Assembly: GCA_016802295.1 (NCBI GenBank)
Contig: JAESIW010000020.1
Coordinates: 3,809,302-3,873,301, forward strand
Length of the DNA: 64,000 bases
Origin: Brachionus rotundiformis
Lineage: Eukaryota; Rotifera; Eurotatoria; Ploima; Brachionidae
Direction: 5' to 3'
The notes under the pieces were generated by a model that searched no databases, was not told where the DNA came from, and saw nothing but the letters and a program-made list of their open reading frames with translations. Positions 46,966 to 59,960 of this stretch are shown here, in pieces (position 1 is the stretch's first letter; each line of letters opens with the position of its first letter). Both the position numbers and the translations under genes were made by a program.

Positions 46966-49900
46966 GAAATGGTTTAATACGCAAAGAAAAAAATTATTTT
47001 TTTTTCGAATAATTATCCGATCAAACAATAAAAGAAAATGATGAAAAAATTTTCTTTTATTTAAATTTTTTTTGTAATAATTTAGTAAATAAAATTAAAT
47101 TTATGATTATATTTAATTTTACCTTAATGGTAAAGTTAAACCAAAGTGAATTAGAATCTATTGAATTATAATTAAATCATGGCTTTAAGTCAATATTTAA
47201 TAAATTTATTAATTATTAATTTTATAAAAATGAGATTTTTGTAATTAAAATTTATTCAATATTTGAAAATAAGATTCAATTACACAGCTTTAAAAGCACA
47301 TAATTTTTCAATTTAGAATATTAGCCTAATTTTTCTCTTCTTTATGTCAGAAATTAAGATTCAAGACAGAAATTTAAATTTAAATCTTTTTGTTTTCTTT
47401 TTTTTTGCTCATAATCAAGACTCAATAGGCATCTTTTTGATATAATTATTTTCTAATTTGGACACAATTGCTTGTAAGAATATTTAAATTTTAATAATCA
47501 CAATTATGTATTGATATTTTATTTAGAAACGTCAAACAAATTAAACTCTCTTAAAATGAAAATTTCTAGAAACTAGTTCTCATAAATCTAACTTATATTT
47601 CATAATCAAACACTTATATTTTCTTATTAAAAGATAAACAAGTGGATAAATTTATTTTAAAAGATAATTTTTTTTTAAATTTAAAAGGGTAGTAAGTTTT
47701 TTTAATTTAATCATCATTTTTCATAGTACTTGATTTGATTTAAATTTATTATTTTTTTAAATTATTACTAAATGTGTCACTCTTTTTAAGAAACTGGCTC
47801 AATTAATAGTATATTAAATTATTTTTGAACAAATAAATGACTAGTTGCTATTTTCAAAGTAATAACCTCTTCAGGTACATTTTAAAAGTGTACTTTTTGA
47901 AAAAAATATAGTAGATAAATTTTCTTTCTTGATAAGCGTTTAAATAATCAAAATGTCACAGCATTTAAAATCCTTTTTTCTCGTTAAATGATATTTACCT
48001 GTAGGAAAATCTTATAAATTAACAATCATAAAATTGACAAGAATAATTATTTTCTTGTCAAAAAATAGTTATTTAGCACAAATAGTTTCATGATATAAAT
48101 TAATATTAAACTGAAAAATAAAAAAACAATTACTAAAAATTATGCCTAACCAAATCTATAATTCCCATTAGTTTTTAAGTTGAATCAATATCTCTAAATT
48201 TGTCATGACTATTAATAATATCAAAATTTTGTAATAATTTTAGAGAGAGTTTTCATTAAGGATGAAAATAATTTTTTCGGAAATTAATTTATTTTTTTTG
48301 CGTTTAAATTCTTCTCATTTTTGATTCTAATCTGGTTCATTTATTTTTACAAAAAATTGAATTATGTTTTTGTTAGGGATATTGGCATCTTAGGGAAGTA
48401 ATTTTTTATTAAAAATTAAATTACATATGGCCTGCTTTTATTTTATTTTTATTATGATATCTGTTTAATAAAATATAAATAATTTTAAAAGTTTTTATGA
48501 CGTGAATATCGCTATCGTTGTGTTTTACGATAAAATTTGTTTTGTTTTCAATATATTTTAGGACCAAGTATCAAAGTAAATTCAAGGAATATGAACTGTC
48601 TTAATACAAGAATGTAAATGAGATAAATATATTTTTAAAAAATTTGTCAATTAGCTTAAGTTTAAGATACATTTAATTGGCATAGAAATTAAATGAGACA
48701 AAAATATCTTATTTTAAAAATGACATGTGCATTAGCTGACTAATACGGAAATGAAAAATTCATAAATCATAGTGAATTGATTGAAACAATTTTTATCATC
48801 GCAGCTTGAAGTTTATTCTAAATGACCATGAAATCAAAGTTTTTTTTTAATTAAAAAAAAATGATGAATTATTTTCATAATTAATATTATTCAAGTGAGT
48901 CTTTCAGTCTTGTTTAAAAATGAATGCATGTTTCAAATTATTTCATATATTTTTTTAGTTATTAGAATTTAATTTATAAAAGATAGATCAATAGTTATTA
49001 TTGGGCATTTAATTACGTAACAAGATTGCATAATTTCGTCATTTGAATACTGATTAGTTTGATGAAGAAAAAATTGTTAAACAAATGAAATATCTTGTTT
49101 AATTTGTTACATCACAAAGCATCTTTGGAATTAAAAAAATTCATTTTTAAAATTTAAACATGCATTAAATTATATTTTTGCGAAAATATTTTTAAATATG
49201 TTTTTTAATTTAGATTATAAGAAAATGTTTCTCCAGCAGTTAGATACATCTGCTCGATTCTGATAGATATCTAAGCTAAATTCCTTTAAATCTAAAATTT
49301 GTAAGTTGATTGATTTTTCCGTAGTTGTTTTGCCAGAAAGTAACACAAAACAGCTTCCCTGAAGTTAATTTAAACTTATGCATTAGAATGTTTATTAAGT
49401 TAATAAATCCAAGCTAAATTTTAGAATTCTGATAAAGCTGTTTTAAAAAAAATTCAAAGAATTCTTACTAAGTATTTTAATTTTAACATTTGATGCTATC
49501 ATTAATCATGCCAGCTTGAAAAATAGGGATAAGATTTTGTTAAAATATTTTTTTGTTATTAAAATAAAAATCATCAAACGAATATTGATTTTTCTGACAA
49601 ATATTTTGATTTATTTTGACAAAAAATGATAATGTATTATTCAAATAGAATTTATTTTTTTCAAAAATCATATGTCCTTTTGTATTTTAAATTTAAATTT
49701 TTTATTAAAATTAAAATAGAAAAAGAATCAATTTAAATATTTTAGTTGTTTTTCATTTTAAACAATATATGCATATATATTTATTTATATCTATATTGGT
49801 CTTAGCTCTTTATTAAATTAATGATCAATTATAAAATATAATAATCTCTGTTTAAAGTGTATTGTCGAGAGCATGGTCTAGGAATAAGTGCAATTTTATG

Positions 49901-52900
49901 AAATCGTTTTTCAATAAAACGAAATTTAATAAAAAATTAGACTAAATATTTGGTTAAAAGATAAATTTTTGGCAACATTGTTCTTAACTTTTTTTTACTT
50001 ATCTATAGTTAATAAACACATATTTCGGTGTTTTACGCGATTTACTGATAACATCACAAACAGGATACAACTAAACTGCATCTAGGTATCTATTTCGTTT
50101 TTATAACTCATCCAATTTCCTTAATCAAATATATAACAAATTAATTGCGAAATCAATCGAAAGAATTTTAAATAATTAGAACGCAATTTTATTTTATTAA
50201 AATGACAATTCCTAAATAATTTTTTAATTATAGATATTTAGTTGAGAACGAAATTATAAAGTTTGATACTAAATTTTTGTTTATTTTAGTTTATCGAGAC
50301 TATTTGGTAATTCATTATCATTATCTGTTCGAAAAATAACACAGATTTAAAATATAAACTTGATATAACTGTTTTAATTAAAAACGATAAAAAGTTTTTG
50401 AGTTAATTTACTTTAAAGAATATCTTAATTTTTTAATTAAATTTCATAGCTTTCTTTAATTAGAATATATATAATTGGCATATCTTAAATTCCTATTATG
50501 AAGAATTCTTATAAATTGGAAAGTCTATTTATAGGAGGAAAACATCGATTATAAGCTATTATATTGTTTTTATAAGTAATTAAATTTCTATCAGTAATTT
50601 TTGGTCGGGACACACTTGCCAAAATCGTCTAATGTAGCATAATAAAGCTCTAAAATATCACTTAATTTTTTTACACTCAAAATACTTATATTACAAAACA
50701 AATATATTCTTTAATTTTAATTTAAAAAATTTAATATTTTTATTATTCGGTGTCTATTTTATTGGGAAAAAAATTATGAATGAGTTAAAATTTTTAAATT
50801 TATTAGTTAACGAGATAGGTGTTTTTTAAGATGTTTATATTGAATCATGTTAAATGAGAGCTATTTAGATTTTTTAATGATCATTTGACTTAAGATAAAA
50901 AAAATTAAAATAGTTAAAATGTAAGATCGGGTGTATTTTTTTTATACAACCATAATTTAAGTTTAGAGGAACTAATTATTACATTAATGGTTATTATTTA
51001 CGCCATGCCAAATTATTAATCGTATTGTGTTGCCACAAAGAGTTAATTTGAGCAAATTTTCCACTCAATGTTGATGCATTCTTTTCCAAATCCATCATCA
51101 TTAATCCATCTGTAGTTAATGCACTTATTCAAACTTTAAAAATTTAAATTAGGTAATAAAATTTAACAACACTAAATAATTTTATGAGTACCAAGCTATT
51201 TTAAATTCGAGGTGTAGTGAATTTGTTTAAATTATGAATAGAAGTTTTCAAGGTAAGTTGGTCCAGTCAATTTTTAGTTAATTAGCTAGCAAAGTAAGAT
51301 CATTTTGATTATTTTAATTTTGGAATTTATACTAAATCTTTTAATTAATTTAAATAGATTAAATTTTGCTTCAAAATCCATAAGCTAGATATCCATTAAT
51401 AGATAGATATTATGCGGCTGAGAGAGAGATTTTTAGATGATAAAGATTACTGAATGAATTTCCTTAAACATTTATAAACTTTTTAGGTATAATCATGAAG
51501 AATAAAAAGTAAAAGCAGATAAACAAGGACTTAACTGTGAATTTTTTTGTTGAATTATTGAATTATATTAGAAAATGTAAATAGCTAAAGCGTATAATTT
51601 TAATTTGATTTTAAAAAATCTAATTATTTATCATCTATTTATCAAAAATTGTTATTTAGAACGATCGGTCTTGATACCTTTATGTGGTTATAAAATGAGC
51701 TGAAATTTATAGTTTCAGTAAAAAACAATGAACTTTTCGCTATGAAAAATTAAAATAATTAATCAGATAGAATTTCAGTTTTTTATATATTTAATTAAAA
51801 ATGTTAAGAACCGACTTTTTTAAAATATTGCCTTGGTTTGAACATGATTAATATCTTCCTGGTTTAAAAGTTGCATCAGTCGGATGTTAAAGAAGCTTTT
51901 AAAAAAAAAGAAGAGCTCCAGGAGAATTAATCAATAAAACCTGAACCATTAAATATTTTCAATGTCTTAGCGATATGTTACTTTATCATAAATCTTATAT
52001 GAAATATCACGTTTGGCTTCGTTGATAAAAGTTTTCTAGTATAACTCAGCTTTGTTTAGCTGTATCATTCAGTGGATTAAAATCATTCTATCAAAAATAA
52101 TCGGTTCATTCATGTTAGTATTGAAAAATCGATTTTATTTTATAATGTATATATGAGATAAGATTTTGAAACATAAATGAATAAAAATTAATTAAAATAA
52201 ATTTTAAATTTAAGTTCACATTCGGTAAATGATAATAACATATAAAAACTCGTATAATACAAATCTAATCTAATTCCTTAGATCCTGATTATCCGATAGA
52301 TTTTAGCCAAAATTCAAAATTAAAATAGTTCTTATAGTTGCTTTAGCAAGCAACAATAGATATTTAAATAAATAAATTTTTAATTAATCTAAGCGTATTA
52401 TTAGAAGTTGATAAGAAATTCTTATTTTAATTAAAATTTTATGAATAAGTCTTGTATAGTCGGAAAAGACTCTTAAATGTTGTCAAAATAATTTCATAAT
52501 TTGTCTCAAGAAGAAAATAATATGTTATTTGAAACTATTTCCTAATATTTCAAATAGAGGTAAATTTAATTAATTAATTAATTTAACTTGAATTAATTGA
52601 AATTAAATCGAAATCATTTTTATTGATTTTTTTTTAATTTCTATTTTATTCATGTTATATAATCGTTTGAATAGGTAAAAATTGGTTTAAATGTTATTAT
52701 ATAATATGATTTTTAACAAAAGACAATTATTAGAGAAAATATTTTATTTAAAGAATAGTTCCTTATTAAATCAAGGTATTTAGAATGATTTAGTACTCTC
52801 AATCTCTTATTCTTAGTTGATTTAAATTAAATTTGAAATTTAATTTGGTGATTTAAAAAACATTAATTCATCAAAATAATTAATTTTTTTATTATTTTTG

Positions 52901-53874
52901 TTATTTCGTTTAAGGAAATATTCCTTTTTAATGATAATTATTAAATGCGTCAATCGGTTGGCTTATTGATTTCTGTTTGAAATTTACTAAAATCTAAATG
53001 TAAAAAAGTATCTTTATATTTTGTTCGGATAAGCACAAAAAAGTAATAAAATTGATAATTGTTTTTATCAGTAAGCAACTTAGTTGTCATGAACACTTGA
53101 AAAAAAATAATACTTAATTTTTAAATTATCAACTTTATTCTTAAAGTTCATTAAGAATATAATTATCATTAAAAATCGACTCGAAAATTTGTTACTTAGC
53201 TAGATAAGAGGTTCAAGTGAACTATCTATTCATCAAAAAATAAAAGGATTTATTGAAAAGCGTTTTAATATTTTAATTTCATAAGATGTAAATTTAAATA
53301 TTTGCATTCAAGATCCATTAGTCTTCTATTTAAAGATTTATAGATTTTTCTTTCTCTTGTTTATATTGATATTGAATATAATGTTATTATATAGATTGGT
53401 CTGGTATAAAGATCTATATTTGACAATTATTTTTTCTCAATCACTAGATCATTTACTTTAGTAAAATAAAATTTTCAGCAGAAATAAATTAGTTTGCTAA
53501 AGCGAGCTTTGAATTTATTAGAATTTAATATAAATGATGCTTCTGATAGGTATCATTTCAAATATTATAATTTTATTGAAATATTTTAGTCATAAAGTAT
53601 ATTTTCAATTAATTTTCAACAAAAAAAGAAAATTTCAAAAATTAAAATTTCACTAATAAAATTAAAATTTTTGTTTATTGATTTTTTTACTCATTTTAGA
53701 CCAAGAATCGAAGATTATGCTCCTACACAAAAATATAAAACAAAGACGACTCTTTTAGAATACGATACTTATACAAATAAAATTCAATATAGACATAATG
53801 TTTGGTGAAAAACTTTAGTTTTACTTTATACAACGATTGAATAACATTATTTATTGGCAATATATAGTTCGGAA
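46966..53874. other. 6.9-kb gene-poor stretch
   Basis: No open frame above 60 codons until the PDE3 start region, no tRNA, and no match I could see to conserved animal microRNAs. It is very AT-rich, with simple patches such as a TTAA run at 52562-52585 and TATA-type repeats near 49765-49790. It may hold distant regulatory DNA of PDE3, a long non-coding RNA, or nothing. Confidence 0.5.
52562..52585. repeat. TTAA short tandem repeat
   Basis: A few perfect TTAA/AATT units inside the gene-poor stretch. Short and probably of no function. Confidence 0.6.
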
Positions 53875-56800
53875 ATGGAGGAACCATTGAATAACCAAGA
53901 AAAAAAAGATTTTTTTTTCCCAAATTCGCTTGCCCAATGCAAAAATTTCCTAAACCTGAATCGTTCTAGTATTCAATTTATGGTCATGTCTATTCTAGTC
54001 GCTTTTTGTTCAGTGCATACCGCATCATTAACATTCACCTACTTCCCTGTAATAGTCCTCTACATAGCCAATATTACCAGAGTATTCATGACAGTTTTTT
54101 GTATATTTTCGTTTTATACTTGGCTAAATTTAATATTTGGAAACAAAATCGATTTAAATGATAAAAAAATATTCTTACTCTTTTTAATTGGCATAATAAG
54201 CGAATTTTTCATACAAATTTTTGTGTTTAATATTTCGACGAGTCGAGCAGACCAAGTAATGGCTAATAATTTTGTAACCAATATTCAAACTTTAATAATG
54301 GTTACGCTTTTTTGTACATTGATAAGCTATTACTCTAACTATAGCTTAACTCGGGAGAATATCATTTATATAGTTTTAATTAGTTCGACGAGATTTATTG
54401 GTTCAATGTTCTTGTCTGATATCATACCATCTTCAATATGCTCTTATTTTATCTATTTGTGCGCCCTGTGTGGCATTTTATTTTCTTTCTATATCAAAAG
54501 TTCCCTATTGATAAATGATAATCTGAATGTATGCAACATACAGATTAGTTTTACCAAAAAATTTCAAGATAATTGGAACCGTTTAAATGGTCGGTTGTCA
54601 AATGGAATATTGAAGAATGTTGTGACCAAAACTACTAGCAATGACAAAAGTATTTCGATAAAAAATGATACGGACAGCTCAAATTTAGAGAATAATATTT
54701 CAGATGCAAGTATAAATGAAAATTTATTAAAGTCCAATCGTATTAGGAAAAAATTATCACATTTATCTTTGCTCAACAAAAGACGAACTTCTTTGCCAAC
54801 CAGTATTGGTCAACTAAAATCAGATAAAGTATGTTTGAAGCTTATTTTATTTTAAGAAATTAACTTAAATACTTGTGTAAATTAGTATTTCAGTCACATA
54901 GATATTTTATGTTTACATTTCTTTTTTATTTTTAATTTATAAAAATAGAACACAGGTTTTTTTATTTGAGTTTTATTAATTAAAGATGAATTTTAGATGA
55001 TTAAAATTTTTGAAATTTGTTAAATGAAAAAAGGGAATAATGATCTTAGAATAATGGAGACAATTTAATTTAATTTTTTGATTTCTATGACTTGAAAATA
55101 AGTTAGAATTTTTTTTATTAATTTTAACACCAAAACACAATGAAAATTTTCAAATACTTTTGACAAGTTTAAAACAAAGTATTTAATTAAATGAAAATGT
55201 TAAATTTGTTAATTTAATCAATATTTACCTCATTTGAAATATTATTTAACTATTTGATATTTTAGGACACCTCAAGAGGATCTCAAAATTCGCTGATTAA
55301 TGAAGTAGAACGCTTAGTTGATTGTTGTTTAGATGATAGCGAGAATGCTACATTAGAAAGCTATTCAAAATGTATGGAAAAAATTAAGGCTATCATCAAT
55401 AAACCATTTTATAAATTATTAGATCAAAAAAAACAAACTTTGGAAGTTAAATTGAATAAAAATTTAAGAGCTAATAGTTTTAAAAATTCCGAACCTACCG
55501 CATTCAAAAGCGATAATTACTTAAATGAATTAAAAAACCCAAATTCATTATCAGCTGATGAAGATGGAGATGGAGAATGTGATGAAAACAAGCATTCAAA
55601 AAACAAGCTGAGAAGGAGCTTACCACTACCAAGTCAAAAGCGTTTCCTAGGATATTCTACAACTACTTCTGCCACAGGTCTTCCAATCGATTTACCTCCT
55701 TCTCGGCAGCGCAGTATCAGTGTTATATGCTGTTCGAATAATTGTAAGTATATAATTGATATACACTCGTTTTAATAAAATTATTTTTAGATGAAAAATT
55801 ACTGAACAACTTAGTATCGGGAAATGAGTCCAATCTTGATGGTAAAAAGTCTAGCCTAACGCCTAAAATTATTTATAACAATGACACAATTATCAATACT
55901 CCTGATAATTCAAACCAGAATAAAACATCGGACTACGAAAGTGGTGAATCGCCCACAAACAGTGACTATAATAGTGACACAGATAAGCTAAATTTAAAAG
56001 TAATTAAGAGCTTTGGTAGCATGATCGAAAATTCAGATTCATATATATTTCTTAAGGACAATCAAGACTTAGTATCTTATCATAACGCAATATGCAGTCA
56101 AAAATTGGATCAAATTAAAGAAGAGTGTAATAATCGAGAGAAAAAAAAACATAAAAATTGGGGAATGGATAATATGGTGAATTGCGTTGATAATGATTTA
56201 ATATGGCAAATCGAAGATTTGAAAGATTTAGATCTTTTAAATTATCTTCATGATTGGAACTTTCCAATTTTTCAATTCTATGAAAAATCAAATCACAATG
56301 TTATAAGTCAAGTTAGTTAGTTTAATTGAATATTTTGTATACAATTATTTATCTGTACAATAATAAGACTGGCCAGCACGTATTAGACTATAAAAAAGTC
56401 CTGAAACAAATAATACTAAGATAATTTCCGAAAGAAGTATAAAAATTGCAAAACACGAATTTTTAAAAACTAAAAAAAAAATAATCACTTCACAAAAATT
56501 CAAAATTTTTAAGCAACTTTTTTAGATTACGGTTAATTAAAAATCTTAAGATAATTTAAATTCTTTTAAAAACTTGCCATGTAAATGTCTTAAAATAAAG
56601 ATGTTTTTGACAAATGATTAATTTTATCTGAATAATATTGATTAAGTATCTTAAATTAGCGTTTAAATAGGATTAAAAATTAGAATTTTATTTGATTAAG
56701 AATTTAGTAAATTCTGATTTAATTTTTTTTTAAATTATAAGATGGCATACAAAATATTCGATGAAATTGGCTTATTCAAATCGTTCGACATTCCAATTAC

Positions 56801-58153
56801 TCCTTTCATTCAATATTTTACAGCTCTAGAAAGAGGATATATAGACTTGCCATGTAAATGTCTTAAAATATAGATGTTTTTGCCAAATGATTAATTATTT
56901 TAACTTAGATCATAACAAGATTCATGCTGCAGATGTTTTGCATGCGTGTTACTTTCTGACAACACAAGCAGTACCAGGTCTAATTCAAATAAATGATAGC
57001 GTCAAAATAATCAATGACCGAATTCCACTAAATCCATATCAATATTCTTTAAAATTTAGTTTAAATAATAGTGAAGTTTATGGATGCACGGGAGCAAACT
57101 TTACACCCTTGGAACTTTTGGCTTTGTATTGTTCAGCCGCAATGCACGACTATGAACATCCTGGACGAAATAATCAATTTTTGGTCACAATAAATTCACC
57201 TCTAGTATGAAAACACTTTTTACTTTTATTAATTTTATAAAATTTTATTTTTGATATAGGCTCTTTTGTATAATGATCGTTCAGTACTTGAAAATCACCA
57301 TGCTTCATCATCTTGGCTATTGCTCAAATCTGATCCAAAGTTTAATTTTTTAACAGGACTTGATGCAACTGAATGGAAAAAGTTCCGATTTCTAGTCTTA
57401 GAAAATATTCTTGCAACTGATTTAAGCAAGCATTTTAGTATAATCGCTGAATTTAATCTTAAGGTACTATTTTTATACAAGGAAACTCAAATTTATATTC
57501 CTAATCCATTCTTAAGGCAAATATAAATCCAAAAAGAACAGGGATTTTGCAAAAATCTGTCATTCCTTTTGATTTTGATGAAGGTATTGACTGGTCAAGC
57601 GAGTCAGATCGTCTTCTTTGTAGCCAAATGATACTTAAATTAGCTGACATAAATGCTCCTTTGAAGGAAAAGGAACTTCATGTACAATGGACACATCGAA
57701 TAGTTCAAGAATTTTATCAACAAGTATTTATTTAGAAACATCCATTGTACCAATAGCTAATTTACCAATTAATTAAAGGGTGATGAGGAACTTAGTCGAG
57801 GAATGCCTATAAGTCCATATATGGACAGACGCAAGCCACAAGTAGCAAAACTGCAGGAGAATTTTATCCAAAATTTAGTTGGAACTTTATGCAATGCATA
57901 CACACATGCTGGATTATTACCTGGAGTTTTGATTGAAGATTCTGATAGCACAGGTACTTAGATTTTGAGGAAAGAAAAATATTTTTTTTTAAATTTAATT
58001 TTAGATGATTCTGATACTGAAAGTTCTTCAAGTAAAAGATTGTACAAACAACGACCCAAGATATTCTATAGCGTATTATTAAGTAACATAAAATCAAATT
58101 ATGATATGTGGCGCGAAATAGCCAGACAAGAACAATTAATCAATAAATTATAA
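53875..58153 (+). CDS. PDE3: cGMP-inhibited type cyclic nucleotide phosphodiesterase 3
   Basis: Nine exons, 53875-54828, 55266-55743, 55791-56311, 56742-56853, 56909-57204, 57260-57463, 57517-57723, 57779-57953 and 58005-58153, give 1031 residues. PDE3 hydrolyses cAMP and cGMP at membranes. The N-terminal ~220 residues hold six hydrophobic spans, as in mammalian PDE3. A linker carries RRTSLPTS and, near 433-458, LRRSLP...TTTSATGLP, matching the kinase-regulated block of human PDE3. The catalytic domain starts near LHDWNFPIF; metal ligands lie in YHNKIHAADVLH (about 689) and AAMHDYEHPGR (about 767), the second aspartate in LADINAPLK (about 897), and the nucleotide-binding glutamine in KLQENF (about 950). 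The insert that marks PDE3, between the first two metal motifs, is present but shorter than in human. Introns 1 and 3 are about 430-440 bases; intron 3 holds a copy of the exon 4 donor region. Confidence 0.95.
56572..56623 (+). repeat. Direct repeat copy 1 (PDE3 intron 3)
   Basis: 52 bases, 50 identical to 56845-56896 without gaps. This copy is wholly intronic but carries the same CCAT/GTAAATG splice donor. Confidence 0.95.
56845..56896 (+). repeat. Direct repeat copy 2 (PDE3 exon 4 end and intron 4 start)
   Basis: The first 9 bases are the end of exon 4 (codons for L-P and one base), the other 43 are the start of intron 4 including the working donor. See copy 1 at 56572-56623. Confidence 0.95.
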
Positions 58154-58684
58154 ACAATTAAAAATTTGTTTCCAATATGCAAATGGTGATCTAGATCGGG
58201 ACGAAAAAATTCAACTTTTTCACAAATTTTTCCACTCAGGTTTTCAAATATTTTAAAGCCATAATTTGAGTCGATTATATATATTTTTTTTTAAACTAAA
58301 TTTTAGGAAAAGGAGTAAATCTTATAAAAAATAGCACTTCATTATAAAAATATGGTTAATTTTTTTATTAATTAATAATTTTTGTATTAATTTTTTAAAT
58401 TAAATTATTTTTTTAATTCTAATAAAATTGGTTTAAAAATGTACACTTATCTATATTTACATTTATGAAATTATTAGGTATTGCAACTAATTAATTTAAA
58501 ATAAATAATTAAGTTTATTTTTGATTTAAATTATTTATAATATATTAATTAGTTTAACTATTTAAATGATTACTTTTAATTAAGCAATTAGAAAAGTAAT
58601 TTAAAGTTAATTTTTATATTAATTGTCAATTATAGGAATTTTTTGGAATATTGATAATTAAAAATTGAACCTTTGCTAATATAA
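58154..58684. other. Intergenic, PDE3 to tRNA-Ile
   Basis: 531 bases of strongly AT-rich DNA between the PDE3 stop and the tRNA gene. It holds the PDE3 3' untranslated region; nothing else is seen. Confidence 0.5.
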
Positions 58685-58758
58685 GCCCGGCTAGCTCAGT
58701 TGGTTAGAGCGTCGTGCTAATAACGCGAAGGTCGTGAGTTCGATCCTCCCGTTGGGCA
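58685..58758 (+). tRNA. tRNA-Ile (AAT anticodon)
   Basis: 74 bases: acceptor stem GCCCGGC/GTTGGGC (with G-T wobbles), D-arm GCTCAGTTGGTTAGAGC, anticodon stem TCGTG/CGCGA around loop CTAATAA (anticodon AAT, read as IAU after editing), T-loop TTCGATC and discriminator A. Six T follow at 58760-58765 as terminator. The T stem GTGAG/CTCCC has one T-C mismatch at its second pair, unusual for a working tRNA. No CCA is encoded. Confidence 0.92.
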
Positions 58759-59330
58759 AATTTTTTCCTCAGTCTTATTAGAGTTCATGAAATATAGACC
58801 TAGAATAGTCTTACTATATTTCTATTAATTGAAAATTTTTGAATATAGAATATTAATATTCAAAACATTTAATTAATTATTTATTTTTTTATGTTTCTTA
58901 CTCATTGCTGTGAGAAGAATTAATAATTAATTTTGAAACAGCTCAAAATACTTTTAAATCGAGATTTAAATTCTCTTTGTAGAAATTTCACTAAGTTTAG
59001 TTATTGCTAAATTCAATGAATTCTTTAAAATACTAAATGTACTAACTAGAAGCTTTTTGAATTAAAAACATCAATTGTGTACAAATTAGTTTTTTCTTTT
59101 TAAAAATTTTTGAATTAAGCAGTTTAGTTTATTTTTAATTATTGAAAATATTTTAAATTTTTGACACTTTTTTGTCAGAACCAAACCATCAAAATCTAAA
59201 TGACTAAATGAACCAAAATTGAAAACTTAATTTTATTAAAGTTAATGAAAAAAAAATTAATGAAGTCCCTTAATCTTGAGGCCCAGGCCTTCATTATGTT
59301 CGAGTAAGAGCTGGCCAAGCACGAATTTAC

Positions 59331-59351
59331 GTGTGTATGTGTGTGTGTGTA
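59331..59351. repeat. GT microsatellite
   Basis: GT units with one A interruption. The complementary CA repeat lies at 61478-61516, in inverted orientation 2.1 kb away. Confidence 0.85.
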
Positions 59352-59706
59352 CAAGCATAACTTTAGTAAGTAATTAATTTTGCATACATGATCATAAATC
59401 TAAAATATCGACTTTTTCTAGCTTGATTTTTAATAAGATTTGAATATATGAATAAAATTAATTTAACAATTGCAACTATTTAAAAAAATTGCTTGCATTA
59501 AGCAGCAGCATCGACAAAAAGAATTAACTAAATAGAAAAAAAACATAAATTATTATTATTTTTGATAAAATATTGAAGCAAATAGCTAAAATTCAAAGAC
59601 CTGAATTTTTCTATGTTGAAAGCAAAATAGAAAAAAAATATAATTTTATGTTTTATTCTGTGTTCTAGTTAGCTTTAGTTAGTTTGCTTGTTTCATCTAC
59701 CCATAT

Positions 59707-59726
59707 ATCTCTCTCTCTCTCTTTCT
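59707..59726. repeat. CT microsatellite
   Basis: CT units followed by a TTTC-rich tract, 2.1 kb upstream of the ARID-like gene start. Confidence 0.85.
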
Positions 59727-59887
59727 TTAGTTCTTTCTATTTCAATTCTGTATTTTGCCATTATTTTCTTTCAAATTTATGCTTAAGTTGCAATATTTTG
59801 CCTGTTCAATGTTGGAATTTAGCGAAATAGCGTCGTTAGTCTTGTGTTCAATTTAGTTGTAAAGTTTAAATTTTTTATTTATTGTTT

Positions 59888-59960
59888 TGATCGAAAAAAA
59901 AAATAAAAAAATTAGAGTAAGCAAGAGAGAAAGAGAAAAAAAAAGAAAATAAAATGAGAA
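59888..59960. repeat. Purine-rich A/GA tract
   Basis: About 70 bases almost free of pyrimidines on the plus strand, made of A runs and GAGA units. It roughly complements the CT tract at 59707-59726. Confidence 0.7.
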
